Of a stretch of 64,000 nucleotides of DNA, positions 51,846 to 63,289 are shown one piece after another. The stretch comes from Tribonema minus (lineage: Eukaryota > Sar > Xanthophyceae > Tribonematales > Tribonemataceae), in the NCBI GenBank assembly GCA_017506865.1, contig JAFCMP010000555.1, positions 310,001-374,000 of the forward strand. Direction: 5' to 3'. A model generated the notes under the pieces. The model searched no databases and had not been told where the DNA came from. It saw nothing but the letters and a program-made list of their open reading frames with translations. Numbering within the stretch: position 1 is the stretch's first letter; each line of letters opens with the position of its first letter. The translations under genes were made by a program, and so were the position numbers.

Positions 51846-53235
51846 GGTGTTTCAACCAACGCCGCAACTCGACCTTTCGGGAACGGTTTGGTCACTGAAG
51901 CTGTGGTGCGCACGCGGCCCACTGCTAGCTATGCCTCATCAGCTGCAATCTGTCATGCTGAGGCCGCGGCCGCTGCTGCTGCAGCAGCCACGCGCAGCAA
52001 CTGAGGGTCTAGCGGCACTGATCAATTCCCTGCCGGACAGCGTGCGCCATTTCAGCTTAGGCGCAGGCGGCGAGTCAGGCCAGCCACATTCAATAGACGT
52101 GGACGTGGAATTTGCCCTGCCGCCGCGGCTTGCGGCGCTGGAGCTGCACGCCGTGCGGTCCCTGCACTGCCACTTCCCCTCCTCCCTCACCAGCCTCACC
52201 TTAGCGAATCTCGGACCCAAACCCTCAATGAGCGCGAGCTCTGAGCCGAGTAGATGGTTTGCGCCTCCCTTCACGGCAGACCTAACGGCGCCCCTCCGGG
52301 AGCTTCGCCTGCTGAACTGGGACCCGTGCTGGCCCGTGGCGCCGCTGCCGCACTCCCTCGTGCACCTGCACGTCACCTACAAAGGCGTATGGGGCAGTGT
52401 GTACACGCACGATCTCGCGCCGCTGCCGTGTGCCCTGGAGACGCTTGAGCTATCATCGCGCGGCGGCGCCGAAGTGCACCCCGTCCTGGGCCAGCTGCCG
52501 CAGCGCCTGAGGGTGCTTCACCTGCAGCAGGTCTCCGACTTCAACTGCGCGCTGGGCCCCCTACCTGCCAGCCTCACGTCCCTCAGCCTTGGGCAGCGGT
52601 TCACGCACGCGCTCGGGGATCTGCCGGAGAGCCTCACAGCGCTGCGCATGGCAGACGGCCCATGCGACCGACCGCTGGGACGCCTGCCCTGTAGACTGCG
52701 CGTGCTCGACCTGCAGGACCGCCTCGTCTTCAACCACGCCCCCGGCGCCCTGCCTGCGACGCTGCGCGAGCTGCGGCTCAGCGAGGCCTACGACCACCCG
52801 CTGCAGGCACTCCCGCCCGCGCTGCAAGTGCTCGCGCTCGGCGACGCATTCCAGCATCAGCTGCAGCCGGATCTGCCGGTGACGCTCCGCGAGCTACGGC
52901 TCAGCCAAAGCCCTATCGCCACCCGCTGCGCATGCTCCCGCCAGCCCTGAAGGTGCTGGTGCTCGGTGATCAATTGCAGCACGTGCTGCCACCGCAACTG
53001 CCGGCGACGCTCCGCGAGCTACGGCTCGGCAGGGCCTACGACCACCCGCTGCGCGCGCTGCCACCCACCCTGGAGGTGCTCGTGCTCGGGGACGCGTTTC
53101 AGCAGGAGCTTCAGCCAGATCTGCCCGACACGCTGCGCGAGTTCCAATATGGGTGCGCGCTTCAACGCGCCAGTCGTGCTGCCGGCGGCTCTCCAGCACC
53201 TGTCCATCGGCGACAGTTTCACCCGCTGGAGCTGA
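51817..53235 (+). pseudogene. FNIP/leucine-rich-repeat-like protein, two frameshifts
   Basis: ATG at 51817. From about residue 90 the protein is built of 22-25-residue repeats of the form F.H.L..LP..L..L.LG, for example FNHAPGALPATLRELRL, YDHPLQALPPALQVLALG and FQHQLQPDLPVTLRELRL. This resembles FNIP-type leucine-rich repeats, which form a curved solenoid for protein binding, often behind an F-box. No F-box is evident in the first 80 residues. One extra C near 52911 (AAAGCCC) shifts the frame; the repeats resume at 52932 (LPPALKVLVLG). A second shift near 53148 is followed by MGARFNAPVVLPAALQHLSI and a TGA at 53233. Pseudogene, or real with sequencing indels. Confidence 0.78.
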
Positions 53236-53699
53236 AGTCGATGCTGCGCTTCGCGCGCCTTCCGCACAGCTATCCGCACGCATTGCCGCTGCGGGAGATA
53301 GAGTGCGTTCTGATCAACGGGTTCAGAGCAACAGGTTGGCCAGGCGTATCGACATGATGATCATGTCGGAGGTGTGAACTAGTACTAGTCACGGCCGAGG
53401 CAGTCTGCGTTACCTGGCCGGCTCTCAGAAGCCTCAAGTCAGGGAGTGTGGGCTGCCGTGGCAGGGTGTATAGGGACTGTGCAGCCGGTCATTGTGACGA
53501 GCAGCTCAGCAGCGTCAAAAAGAGAAGCTCCAGCTGCCGTTATCGTGTGCAGTGTCAACAATCATTATGGTAGAAGCTTCGCTGCGCTGCGTTGCACACA
53601 CTGGCGGTCACCACCAAGCAGCATAATGATCGATGATCCTCGTCCGTGGACACATCTGCTGTTTTCCACTATTCTGCACATGTGTCAGGATCAACCTTG
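53236..53699. other. Intergenic, no gene seen
   Basis: No supported coding region, repeat or RNA gene. Confidence 0.5.
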
Positions 53700-53935
53700 C
53701 AGTGCATGCCCATCGCTGGCGGTACAGCATTGCATTGCAAATACATCTGTTTTTATGTTGTGTGGATAAATCAGCTGCAGCTGCACTAGTGCTGTTGACC
53801 AACTTGCCAATGGGCGGCCCAATTACCTGCGGCACAGATGACTACATAGCCAAGCATTGCACGTAATTACTATGTGAGGGCCAGGCTGTTTGCACACATT
53901 GTCAAGATGTGTACTGTGCCTGTCGTCCAGATGGG
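53700..53935 (+). pseudogene. Cysteine-rich gene fragment, related to 26381-26570
   Basis: Encodes SAAALVLLTNLPMGGPITCG then TDDYIAKHC and, after a short break with a stop, CEGQAVCTHCQDVYCACRPDG. The nucleotide match to the minus strand at 26570-26381 begins around GTGCATGCCCATC and covers about 190 bp. Eight cysteines and two histidines in 50 residues suggest zinc binding. No start, intron pattern or full domain was found. Confidence 0.55.
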
Positions 53936-54744
53936 CTTGCTCCTGCCCTTCAGAGGTTATGGCAGGGTCACCTCCGAAAAATCTTCACAAAGGCGTTTGC
54001 GCTTTTCAAAAGTGCAAAGAGGTTGCCAATAAGCTTTGAGCACGCCTCGAGCGTGCACTTCTGTATTTATCAAGCCCAACTTGAAGCTGCGATGCAAGGA
54101 TCACAGGATCATCATGATATTACCATGCACAGCCTGAGGACGCGTATTGTCATGATACAAGTCCAGGACGTTGCATTTCAATGGATGAGATCGAGGTGCA
54201 GTCGCTTTGAGATAGAGGTACGCCAGTGCACACTGTTGGCAATTAATTGTCCCATTCGCTTGTCCTGGGCCAGTGCACGTGGTTCAGTTGCCAGGTACCA
54301 ACTTGCATGACTGCCTTCAATTTGCAGGTAAGTGGGCATGTTTCCATAGAAACCATGGCTCAGGCTGCTGCAGACTTTTGACTAGAGTGACCACCGAGTG
54401 ATTGCTTGTGAGCAATGCCATGTGGGCCCGCTCATCCAAATTTAAAACTCTGAGCATCTGAGGTCAGCCAGAGATTCCATCAAAGAAAAAGCTCGTAATT
54501 CTTTGACATATATGTATGCATCGCACAGCCATGTCAAGCATTGAAGTCATCTTAGGACAAGATGGCCTTGACGTGCATGCAATATTGCATGGCATATTGC
54601 GCCTCCAGGCAATGGTTTGATCACAGTTGTGCCTGCCGAACAGGCTGGTGCGCATTATGAGCACCATCAGCCTTGTAAGCTACTCCGTATCACACCCTCG
54701 TGACCGAGGAGCTCGGAGTCCCTGTGCACACAGTGTATACCTGC
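53936..54744. other. Intergenic, no gene seen
   Basis: A plus-strand frame after the Cys-rich fragment (about 53940-54310) reads as protein in places (PISFEHASSVHFCIYQAQLE). It could be a further piece of the same relic gene, but I could not support it with a second copy. Confidence 0.35.
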
Positions 54745-54747
54745 TTC

Positions 54748-55055
54748 ATCGAAAGGGGGAAGGCGCAGCAATTTGGGGGCTAAGAAGCCAGCGCTGGAGG
54801 TTAAGACAACTTGAACCAATGCGGCGTTCACAGCATGCAGCAGGTCGAACAACGCGCAGCAGGGGGGGCCTGGGCGACAAGCAATCTACTGTGATCGAGG
54901 TGTTCGAGGTCATGGCGTCTGTGTCACTACTCCCAAAGAGTGCCTGGGGCTTCAACAAGAGCTGCAGCGAGACGCACAGATGGCGGTCAGTGTCACCGCC
55001 GCAGCAGACATGCCATACACGCTACTACGAAGGATACTGGACGGCAAGGTGCTTA
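54748..55055. repeat. Segmental duplication, copy 2
   Basis: Second copy of the 51530-51845 block with small indels, such as an added AGGTCG near 54841. The match fades after ACGGCAAGGTG, exactly where the LRR-like gene starts in copy 1. The coding part was not duplicated or has been lost. Confidence 0.85.
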
Positions 55056-57287
55056 AGATTTCCAAAAGCTAACGGAGACACCCAGCGACAGCAGCCGCAG
55101 GAGGCAAGTGAGACAGCCTGCGCAGCCCATGGCGGCAGCGCGCTTCCTGGGCGGCAATGATGGCGGCGGTGGCAAGCAAGGACAGCAATCCGGGGTGACA
55201 ATATGGAACTGGCAGGCAACGATAGAGTAGCGGCGAGTTGAGGACAGCAGTGGCGCAGCACCAGCTGAGCATCATCAGCCCTGCTGGCAGCACTGCTGTG
55301 TGTTTTCTGCAAACACTGATGCTGCTCGAGGTGGACTGCATGAAGGATCGAGTACTCGCCAGGCGGCGCACGAAAGGACCGGGTCCGGCAGACTGAGTGC
55401 AGCAGCTGTGCTGGGTGGGGGGGGAAGGGACGGGGCTGGGACATGAGTCACGGACTCAGTGTGAGTGTGCTAGTACGAGGAGGGGGGGCAGCGCGGATGT
55501 GTGCACGCACGGGGAAGCGGGGTGGGTGGGTGGGGTATGTTGAGGAGGTGGGGGGGGGGGAGAGCACTGCTGGTGCAGAGCGTGCATGACCGTGACAGGC
55601 AAAAACAGCTGAAAGGCCTCCATCACGTTTGCGGTCAGCTCACCAGCGCATGTGCAATTTGTGAATGCCCTTGCGCAATATCATGTAGTCATTACTGCAA
55701 GCAAAGGGTTTTGTTGTTCAGCGCTTGGTCAGAAGCGAGTGAGCACTGCCGCAGCATTACAGGCAGTTGGCAAACCAGCGGCTGGCTTGGCAAAGCTTTG
55801 AATGCATACTCAATCACTGTGAAGCACTTCAGTCTCAGTGGCTGCAATTAATATGAACAACTTAAATGCAATCAGAGCTCTGAGGCGTTGAAGTTGAAGA
55901 GTGCGCTTCGCGTGCACTCTCCTGGACTTGCTCCTGCATGGACACGCGCAGATGCATCTGCTCACACCTATATTACCCATTGGCACTTTCAGCATGTCCT
56001 ACGTATTCTTCTTGTTTTTGCCTGCCTGCATGTGCGTCATGCCATCTTATTGTCAACACCAATGAATAACAATTGTCATCATGCTATAGCTTAATCCGCA
56101 TTGTATCAGCAAAGTACTACTAGTAGCTTGGCAGCTGGTTTTAACCAAACAATTGAGCTCCGCGCACTTTATTGGTGCCAACCCATCATGGTATACCCTG
56201 GAAAGTCCCTTGATTTTGCACAGCACTGCAGGCTAAAGCAACAGCTCACCAGACTTGAGGCTCAACTGCAGGTTTGGCATGAACTCCATGACGAAAAGCG
56301 GCATAGTAAATTGACAATTGAAAACAATTCAAAGTATCACCGTGACTGCAGTTGACATCGCCAACTCAAACAAGGCAAGCAAAAGCCTTTCGAATCCCAC
56401 AAGAAATTCTCCCATTTGTGTAGGACTCAGTCATGGCAAGCAATGAGTGGTCAGCAGGCAATGAATCAGATGTTTCAAGTGCGCACTGGCGCACAGCTGT
56501 GACACTGATGTGCAGATGGGTTCACTTTGGGGGCACCTATCTAAATATACTATGACGGGTATTGACTCAGGTGTGACTCCTGTGATCTACTGTGATTTCA
56601 TGTGAAGTTTACCCCACCTTTCGATAGTAAAACAAGGTTGCGAAAGCATTTTGGTTCAAAATGTATGCAACGCGCGCGCAACGCGCTCTTGGGAATATAG
56701 GCCAGCTGGCGGCGTGAAGCTCCGGGATGTCAGTCATGATTCACAACCCTCTCAGCAACACAGCAACAGCGGTGCAGAGCTGGGACTGCAGCATGGTGGC
56801 AGGTGGCAATGTGTGACTCGCAGCCGAATCATCAGCAACTGATGATGACCACAATAATTTGTGGAACTCATTGGCGGCTGGATACACCTTGGCTTCCGAC
56901 TGATATGATCAAGGCCATATGTGAAGTAGCCGTCCGAACAAAGCACACTGCCACACGCCAGCGGCCTATATGCAGAGTCCGACATCGTATGCGAAAAGCA
57001 ACTGGATGTGAAGATGTTGGGCGAGTAAAGAATAGGTGGAAGGCTGTCCATAAGCACATTGAACAGAATCTGTGGGTCGGCGTGTTTATGTATGTACGGC
57101 ATCTGTGACATTAAACGTCCAGGTATGCATTTGCACAGCAGTATACCCGCGCTGAGCGGTACACCTGAGCCGCGACGGTGATCTGCACAAATCGGCGTGC
57201 CTGTGTATCTCTGCGCGCAGGTACGTCAATATGCCGCACGTGTATTGTCAGCATTTGCCTGCGCAGGTAGCACCAGCTAGTAGTTGT
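55056..57287. other. Intergenic, no gene seen
   Basis: 2.2 kb with short G-rich runs near 55410-55560 and otherwise average composition. Short ORFs lack motifs, start context or splice support. Confidence 0.5.
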
Positions 57288-57385
57288 TGTGCGCCCAGGT
57301 GGTCAATGCAACGCATTTCGACATTGTCGTACCTGTACATTGTCGTACAGGTCGAAATGCGTTGCATTGACCACCTGGGCGCACA
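57288..57385. repeat. Perfect 35-bp inverted repeat with 28-bp loop
   Basis: 57288-57322 (TGTGCGCCCAGGTGGTCAAT and GCAACGCATTTCGAC) is the exact reverse complement of 57351-57385. The loop carries two copies of ACATTGTCGTAC. A perfect arm in otherwise unconstrained DNA implies either recent origin or selection, for example a hairpin RNA or a small foldback element. Confidence 0.92.
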
Positions 57386-58306
57386 TTGTGCACGCAGCTG
57401 CAGCTGTTGCTGCTGCTGCCCTGCTGCTGCTGCTGCTTTCACGACAGCTTCTGGAGTCATAGGACTGCCAGGTGCAGTGTGATGTGAGCTTTTGGTGTCT
57501 GAGGCTGACACCATGTGAAACATCTTATGAGCTGTTTAGCTCATCATACTTCTGCGGTCCGACAGTGGTCGTCAAAGCAAGACACAACTCACACACTCCT
57601 GCACGCTTCGAACTTGCAACTTGTCTCTGCTGTTGCTGCTGCTGCTGGTTCTGCTGCTGCGGCTGAGTGAGCAGCAGTAGTGACAACAAGAACGCAGCAG
57701 ACAGCAGCAGTAGTGGCAGCAGTACCTAGTGGCAGCAGCAGCAGCAGCAAGTGCTGCTGGCAGCTGCTTGTCTGCAGCAGCGGTGCTTAGCAAGTTGCAA
57801 CACTCTGCTCTGGGATAAGAACATCCCTGAGATAAGCCACTGCAACAGTCAGGATTGCAGGGGCGGCTGCCAAGTATGCTTCACTGAGCTGGAGTGATTC
57901 TCCAGCCCGCAAAAACTGACGCTCGCAGTCAAAGCTCTGCTGTTCCAGCAGCGCACTCGATGCGGGCTTGCTCTTCTCTGGCCTGCCTGCAATGCGGCCT
58001 GAGTGAGTGTCAGGCAGTGACAGTACGTGCAATCAGTCGGTGTGGCTCACATGCAGCGCGCCACTTGATGCCACAGTGTAGCCTCATGTAGCCTCAGGCA
58101 GGGCTCACTCCCGAAGCGCAGCAAACTTCGCCGCCATCCGACCTTCTGCTTTCACAATCAGCTGCAGCCTCGAAGTCTCGCCTTAGACGGCTACTGCGCT
58201 GTACGGATACCTTTCCGGCCGCATCTTCTGCTCTTCAATCACATCTTCAAAATTGCAAACTTCAGGTCCGGTCGCCAGAATAAACACACGGAACAACACA
58301 AACAAG
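57386..58306. repeat. CTG/CAG-rich microsatellite region
   Basis: Interrupted (CTG)n at about 57402-57440 and 57629-57662, and (CAG)n or GTGGCAGCAG-type repeats at 57666-57780. The rest, to 58306, shows no gene. Confidence 0.75.
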
Positions 58307-58633
58307 ATGGAACCTGTGATTGCCGGCGCCTGCATCATTGGCATCTTCAGCATCCTGTCGGCTCTGAGTATTCGCACGAGCCCCCTGTTAAGTTTGACGC
58401 TCCCCAAGGATGGGGTGCGAATCTCCAGCAACACGGTGCTTTCACCGGGGCATGTGCCGCCCGGCATGAGAACGGCGGTTCTGCTGGAGGTCGAAGACCG
58501 TCAGGAGGACAACGAGAAGAAGGAAGAGGAGGAGGACAAGGAGAAGAAAATGCGCCGCAACCTTAAGAGGAACAAGGGCATGAGGGGGGGGGCTTCCGGG
58601 AAACGCAAGGCGCTCAAAGGTTTCCACAACTGA
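58307..58633 (+). CDS. Hypothetical small membrane protein with Lys/Glu-rich tail (108 aa)
   Basis: First ATG at 58307 in an open frame of 108 codons. Residues 4-24 (VIAGACIIGIFSILSALSI) form one membrane helix or a signal anchor. A short polar domain follows, ending PPGMRTAVLLEVEDRQED. Then comes an acidic/lysine run (NEKKEEEEDKEKKMRRNLKR) and a basic Gly/Lys end. The tail would face one side as a charged coil. No family recognised. Codons are GC-rich like the other exons here. The opposite strand is also open over much of this region, which lowers confidence. Confidence 0.45.
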   Translation: MEPVIAGACIIGIFSILSALSIRTSPLLSLTLPKDGVRISSNTVLSPGHVPPGMRTAVLLEVEDRQEDNEKKEEEEDKEKKMRRNLKRNKGMRGGASGKRKALKGFHN

Positions 58634-60223
58634 GGCAGAGAAATACCGCCTCCACGAGGCGCAGCAGACCGGTGACAGCCGCTTTCGCTGGCGTCCCTCT
58701 TTCTAATGTATCGGTGGTGATGCTGTGCGTTCAGTAGCGTTCGTCGTTCAGAGAGACGCCCCCCCGGAGAAGTGCACACGCTCGCCGCTGCTGTGCGCGG
58801 TGGCTAGCACTGCGTGTGCACCTGCATGTGAAGGTGTGCGTGGACGTTCGTCGCTGCGTCCATGTCAAGACTTTGGCAGCAGCTGCTCTCGACAATGCAT
58901 GAGTTCAAGTAGGTTCAAGTCATCTGTTCCTTGCTGCCCTGCTGCCCGCGCCTTACCTGTACAATCAATAAAAAATACAATTAGCGGGTTGCATTGCGCT
59001 TCTCTCATGGATCGCTTCGCTGGCGTGTGCGCACTTGCAGTGCATTTTGCATCTTGTCACACGTGCTTTAGCACCCATGACGCCATGTAGAGGTGCTTGC
59101 TGTGCTGCAAAAATGTGATGTTACCAGAGGTGTAGGTATGGTAGCGAGTATGCCTTCCTGTGCGATGGCGGCTTGCTGTGCTGCAAACATGTGATGTTAC
59201 CAGAGGGTGTAGGTATGGTAGCGAGTATGCCTTCCTGTGCGATGGCGTCCGGCAGCGTGAGGCCGACATGATCACTGCCAACATGAGTAGCCCCTGGTAG
59301 AGTTACAAGAGATGTGCTGCTGTGCGCTTCAGGGAGGCGTCCCCACAGTGTAGCAGATGCGTACAATGCAGCATGTGTGTCAGTCACAAGGAACGGTTTT
59401 CACGCATGTCTGGCAGAACACACACACACCAAAAATTTCTGCATTCTTGGCAACACGGAGCTCGAAGCGAGGCAATCGAGACCTTCACTCTGAACGAAAC
59501 ACGGTATTCATTACAATCGAGACCTTCGCTCTGAACAAAACGCAATATTCATTACACCCACGAGCAATTTGTATGTGCTCAGCTGAAGGCTGGCCTCGTG
59601 GAAGGCCAGCTAGGGCTTGGATGAACCAGGGTCTATATGGGGCCTGGAGAACTAGAGGTTGAAGTCCCCCTCGAAGTATGGCTGCAAACCTCTTCACTGG
59701 TAAACCCCCCCCTGTACCCACGCCGTGGTGTAAACGTTTACACCAGCGCAGACCGCGTCGCTGCCTGCTGCCCTTGAAAAACGGCCCACTAGTAGCGCCA
59801 GCCGTGGCCTACGCAGCCACCTTTTGGCTGTTTGCCTTCAGAATGGATCCAACATGTTCTAGAACAGTCAGAGGTTCCGATCTATCAGCGGCTCGAGGGA
59901 TAGCACTTTCGTTGGCAACGTGAGACTTTTCTCAAGGTCACTTTTAGTAAACATTTTTGATGTCGTGTTACAGAAAGTGTATGGCAAGAGTTGCTGGTTT
60001 GCGCTGCAACTTATATGGAAAAAGCCCAAGTACATACCTGGGATCTTGAGCTCTTGCGTCTGCAAGCACGTCGCGCAGGGTGCCTGCTAGCTTGAATAAG
60101 TTGGCTGTGGCACCCAGCCCATCAGCTGTGTACATGGTGGCAATCAGCGTCTTGTACATGGTAGGCGGGCACAATATTTGACTGCTGCACGTGCGCTGCG
60201 CGCTCAATGTCTGCGATGCACAT
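58634..60223. other. Intergenic with two short tandem repeats
   Basis: 59095-59252 holds two units of about 79 bp (GCTTGCTGTGCTGCAAA.AT to CTTCCTGTGCGATGGCG). 59478-59563 holds two units of about 44 bp (AATCGAGACCTTC.CTCTGAA ... ATTCATTACA). No gene is supported. Confidence 0.6.
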
Positions 60224-61708
60224 CGATGACCATATGTATTCCGTGCAAGCTCTCACCTACTGAGCATAATGAAGTCAACCGCCCACGGCGTCAGCCTGGC
60301 GCCTGCGGACGAGGCACAGCTGGAGCAGATTCAGCGGGCGCTGCCGCCCGGCGCGCCCAAGCTGTCCATGTGTGGGGCCTTCGCACTGGCCTCCAAGGCT
60401 GCGTGCGCACTCCTGCGCGCCCAACTGCCTCTGGACCACGCGGAACCCCTACGGCGCCGTGAGCTACTTCGCCGCGCAGCCTATCGCCACCAGCGACCTC
60501 ATCACCATCTCCTACTGGGCAACTCAGACGAGCCGACGCTGGAGCGCTGGGATGAGATGGCGCGGGCCAAGGACTTCAGCTGCGCGTGCGCACTGTGCGC
60601 GGGCCGAGACGCCACCTGCGGCGTCAAGTGTCTGCGCTGTACTGACGGCGTTGTCATGCCGACGTTCGCGCCGCCGCCGCCGGACGCGCGCGAGGTGCCG
60701 GGCATGGAGGCCGCGGCGTGGCGCTGCGACGCCTGTGGCCAGGCGCCAGAGGCAGCGCAGCTCGCGGCGCAGCTCGTGGAGGCGCAGCGCATGGAGACGA
60801 GCGTGCGCGAGACCGCCGCTCAGGCGCGCTCCGGCAGGTCGGTCCACGAGGGCGGCGCGCGTGAGCTGAAGGCGCTGGAGGCGCTGCTGCGGCGCGCGCG
60901 CCGCGAGCTTTGCGGTATGCACAGCGTTGCCTTGTGTGCGGCACGCGAGGTGCAGCTGCTGCAGGGCGCCCCCGCCATGCTTGCGCGCAGCGACGGCGAC
61001 ACCGCCACCGCCGACAGGCACGGCAAGGTCGCCGCTGCCTACGGCGTCATGCGTGTGCGCCTTGTTGATTGCGCAGCGACGCGCTGCGCGCGCGGCGGTG
61101 ACGGCGGCGGCGGCGGCGGCGGCAGCGGTGGTGGCGCGGCGTGCGAGTACCCCGTCGCCGCCGGCAACGTGGAAAACGAGTACACCGCCCTCAAGCAGAT
61201 ACTCGAGCTGCGCAATTCCAAGGCATTCATACAGGAGCAGAGCGCTGACGACGTGCGGCGGCTCGCACGCTACCTGCCGCTGGCGGCGTGTGACAGGGGC
61301 GCTGATTACGACACTGTGCTCGCCGCCGCCGCCGTGCTGGGCGCACCGCCGCCGCGCCGCGCCGCCGCCGACGCGCGCCCGCTGCGCTGCGCCGCGTGCG
61401 CGCGCGGCAGCGGCGGCGCAGCTGCGGGCGACGGCGCGCTGCTCGCTGCTGCTGCCGCCGCACTGGGCATGCCGCCGCTGCGCACTGCTGCCGCGTCGCC
61501 GGTGCGTAGCGCCGCGCCCGTGCAGGGCGGCAGCAGCAATGCTGCCAGAGCTGGGACGCCGGCGGCGGCGGCGGCGCTGCTGCTGTGCGGTGGGTGCAGG
61601 CTGGTGGGGTACTGCAGCCGGGAGTGCCAGGTACAGCACTGGAAGAAGTGCCACAAGGCGGTGTGCAAAATGCTGGCGACCAGCGGCGGCAGCGGTGGAG
61701 GCAAGTGA
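60224..61708 (+). pseudogene. SET-domain protein with C-terminal MYND finger, copy 4 (N-truncated)
   Basis: Homology starts near HLLSIMK (60255), the point matching ELLSVMRF of copy 3; an in-frame TGA lies just upstream, so the whole N-terminal SET half is absent. A 4-base excess near 60405 shifts the frame so that HSCAPNCLWTTRNPYG and DLITISYW are read in another frame. A compensating change near 60520 restores it, giving DEPTLERWDEMARAKDF. The last 390 residues are then uninterrupted: CALC, KCLRC, WRCDAC, a helical region with a Gly8 run, DDVRRLARYLPL, CAAC, a 62-residue Ala-rich insert, then CGGCRLVGYCSREC, HWKKCH and TGA at 61706. An intact ORF from ATG 60269 would make a 479-residue protein with a scrambled SET part, zinc modules and MYND, so limited function is possible. 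Confidence 0.75.
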
Positions 61709-62631
61709 AGCCAGCAGCTACGGCCATGTGCACTGGCATGACATGGTGCTGGTGGGCGATGATGGCAGCAGTGGCGGCAAGCGTGAACAGCCAGGGGAGA
61801 ATGTGTGTGCAAGGGAGAGTGCGCGGGGGGGGAGGCACAGGGGACTGTGCGTGTTGGGGGGGGGGGAGGGAGCAGCGCAAGTCGTCCATCACAGGCAAGC
61901 ACAGCTGAGACGCCTGTGCTGCATTTGCATGTTAACAGTGTCCCTGAACGGCCTTTCAGCCGCGATGCGAGGACAATGTCACACGCACAGAGGTCCTTGC
62001 CATGCTGAGCAAGACTTCATGGGGCAGTGCAGCAGTCAGAAAACTCGAGAATGGCTTGGCAGCACTGGAAATGCCACTAACGCGCCTCAGCATTGGTAGC
62101 CGTTGACAGTGTGCACCATGAAGCGTGAGCACAGAATGATCGCGCATTTGAGACGGTCACCTGAGTGCACTGAGAGCAACCTTGCGGGATTTTTGCTGCT
62201 GCCAATACGGAGTGTGCGCAGGCATGCCCGCTCCCGCTCCATCTTGTTTTGCTCATCTTTGCTGATCTTCTTTTGAATTCTGCAAATGTGTCTCTTTGCT
62301 TGGTGTATGCCCTTGTCGATGTGCCTCGCGGACCACGGGCATGATGTAGCTTGGCAAGCGGACATGGAAATGCAGTGCATTCTCACTGCGCCCAAATCCA
62401 CACCGTGCAAAGCTCCATGCCATAATTCGGACACCATGAGTCACAAATGTCATGCCACAGGCTCTCCATGCGGGTGCACGTGGTCGCACTGCTGATCGGT
62501 CCTACTTCTTAGCATGTGCACAGCTGTGGCTTCACATTTCATAGTCTAAGTAGCGGCCAGCATTTCCTGTGTTCTCCTAGCACGTTCGCGTCCGTTCAGG
62601 TACCCAAGACTCGACCCGCACTAGCGGGGTC
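61709..62631. other. Intergenic, no gene seen
   Basis: A G run lies at 61855-61868. Nothing supported as coding. Confidence 0.5.
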
Positions 62632-62720
62632 CTCTCCGCTGCGGGAGAAGCGCTGGCAAACGCTGACCTGCGGAGCTCATCAGGAAAGCCAACGATGCAA
62701 TTTTCGCATCGAGCCTCGGT
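62632..62720 (+). repeat. Partial third copy of the hairpin arm
   Basis: CTGCGGGAGAAGCGCTGGCA, AACGCTGACC and CATCAGGAAAGCCAACGATG, CAATTTTCGCATCGA repeat the start of the left arm at 62868-62945 in the same orientation, 240 bp upstream. More decayed. Confidence 0.7.
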
Positions 62721-62867
62721 CCCTGTGGCAAGCCCCATGTGCCTGAGCCCAGGCCAGCTGAGTTTCAATTTCATGCGGAACTGCGAGCATCCACAGAGAC
62801 GTCTGCAGACGTCCCCAATCTGCCTGCTCACAGCCATGGAGAGGCAGATTGCTGCAGGCCTTAGGCC

Positions 62868-63110
62868 CGAGGAGAAGCGCAGCTGGCAAACGCTGACCCG
62901 GCGGTGCTAATCAAGAAAGCCAACGACGCAATCTTCGAAGAAGAGCTAGCAGGGGTTGATGCAGCCGATGACCAGCTGCACAGTCTGGTCAGAGAGCAGA
63001 AACTTGGCCGCTTCGTCAGCGCCGCTGCCGTGGAACAAGCGGGAAAAGACAAGGGCGAGAGCGTGAAGGTGGCGTCCTGGAATATCTTTATTGGAATTAA
63101 CTCGGCCTGT
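62868..63110 (+). pseudogene. Helical protein fragment, left arm of the hairpin
   Basis: Encodes a charged, probably helical peptide (LIKKANDAIFEEELAGVDAA, DDQLHSLVREQKLGRFVSAA, AVEQAGKDKGESVKVASW) ending NIFIGIN. I do not recognise it. The words KVASWN.FIGIN faintly recall the start of an endonuclease/exonuclease fold, but one motif is not enough to say so. No start codon or splice structure was established. Confidence 0.45.
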
Positions 63111-63289
63111 TCAGGCAGGCAACCACCAGCATTGCACAGCAGCAGCACCTGCACCCTCAGGACCGCATCCTGCTCGACCTGCACGGCCAGCAGCCACATG
63201 TTATCAAGGCATGTTGCATCGGTGCTGCAGTCAGATGCTGCATGCTGGTGGTTGCGTGCCTGAACATGCGCCCGGAGAAGGGAGGGGGC

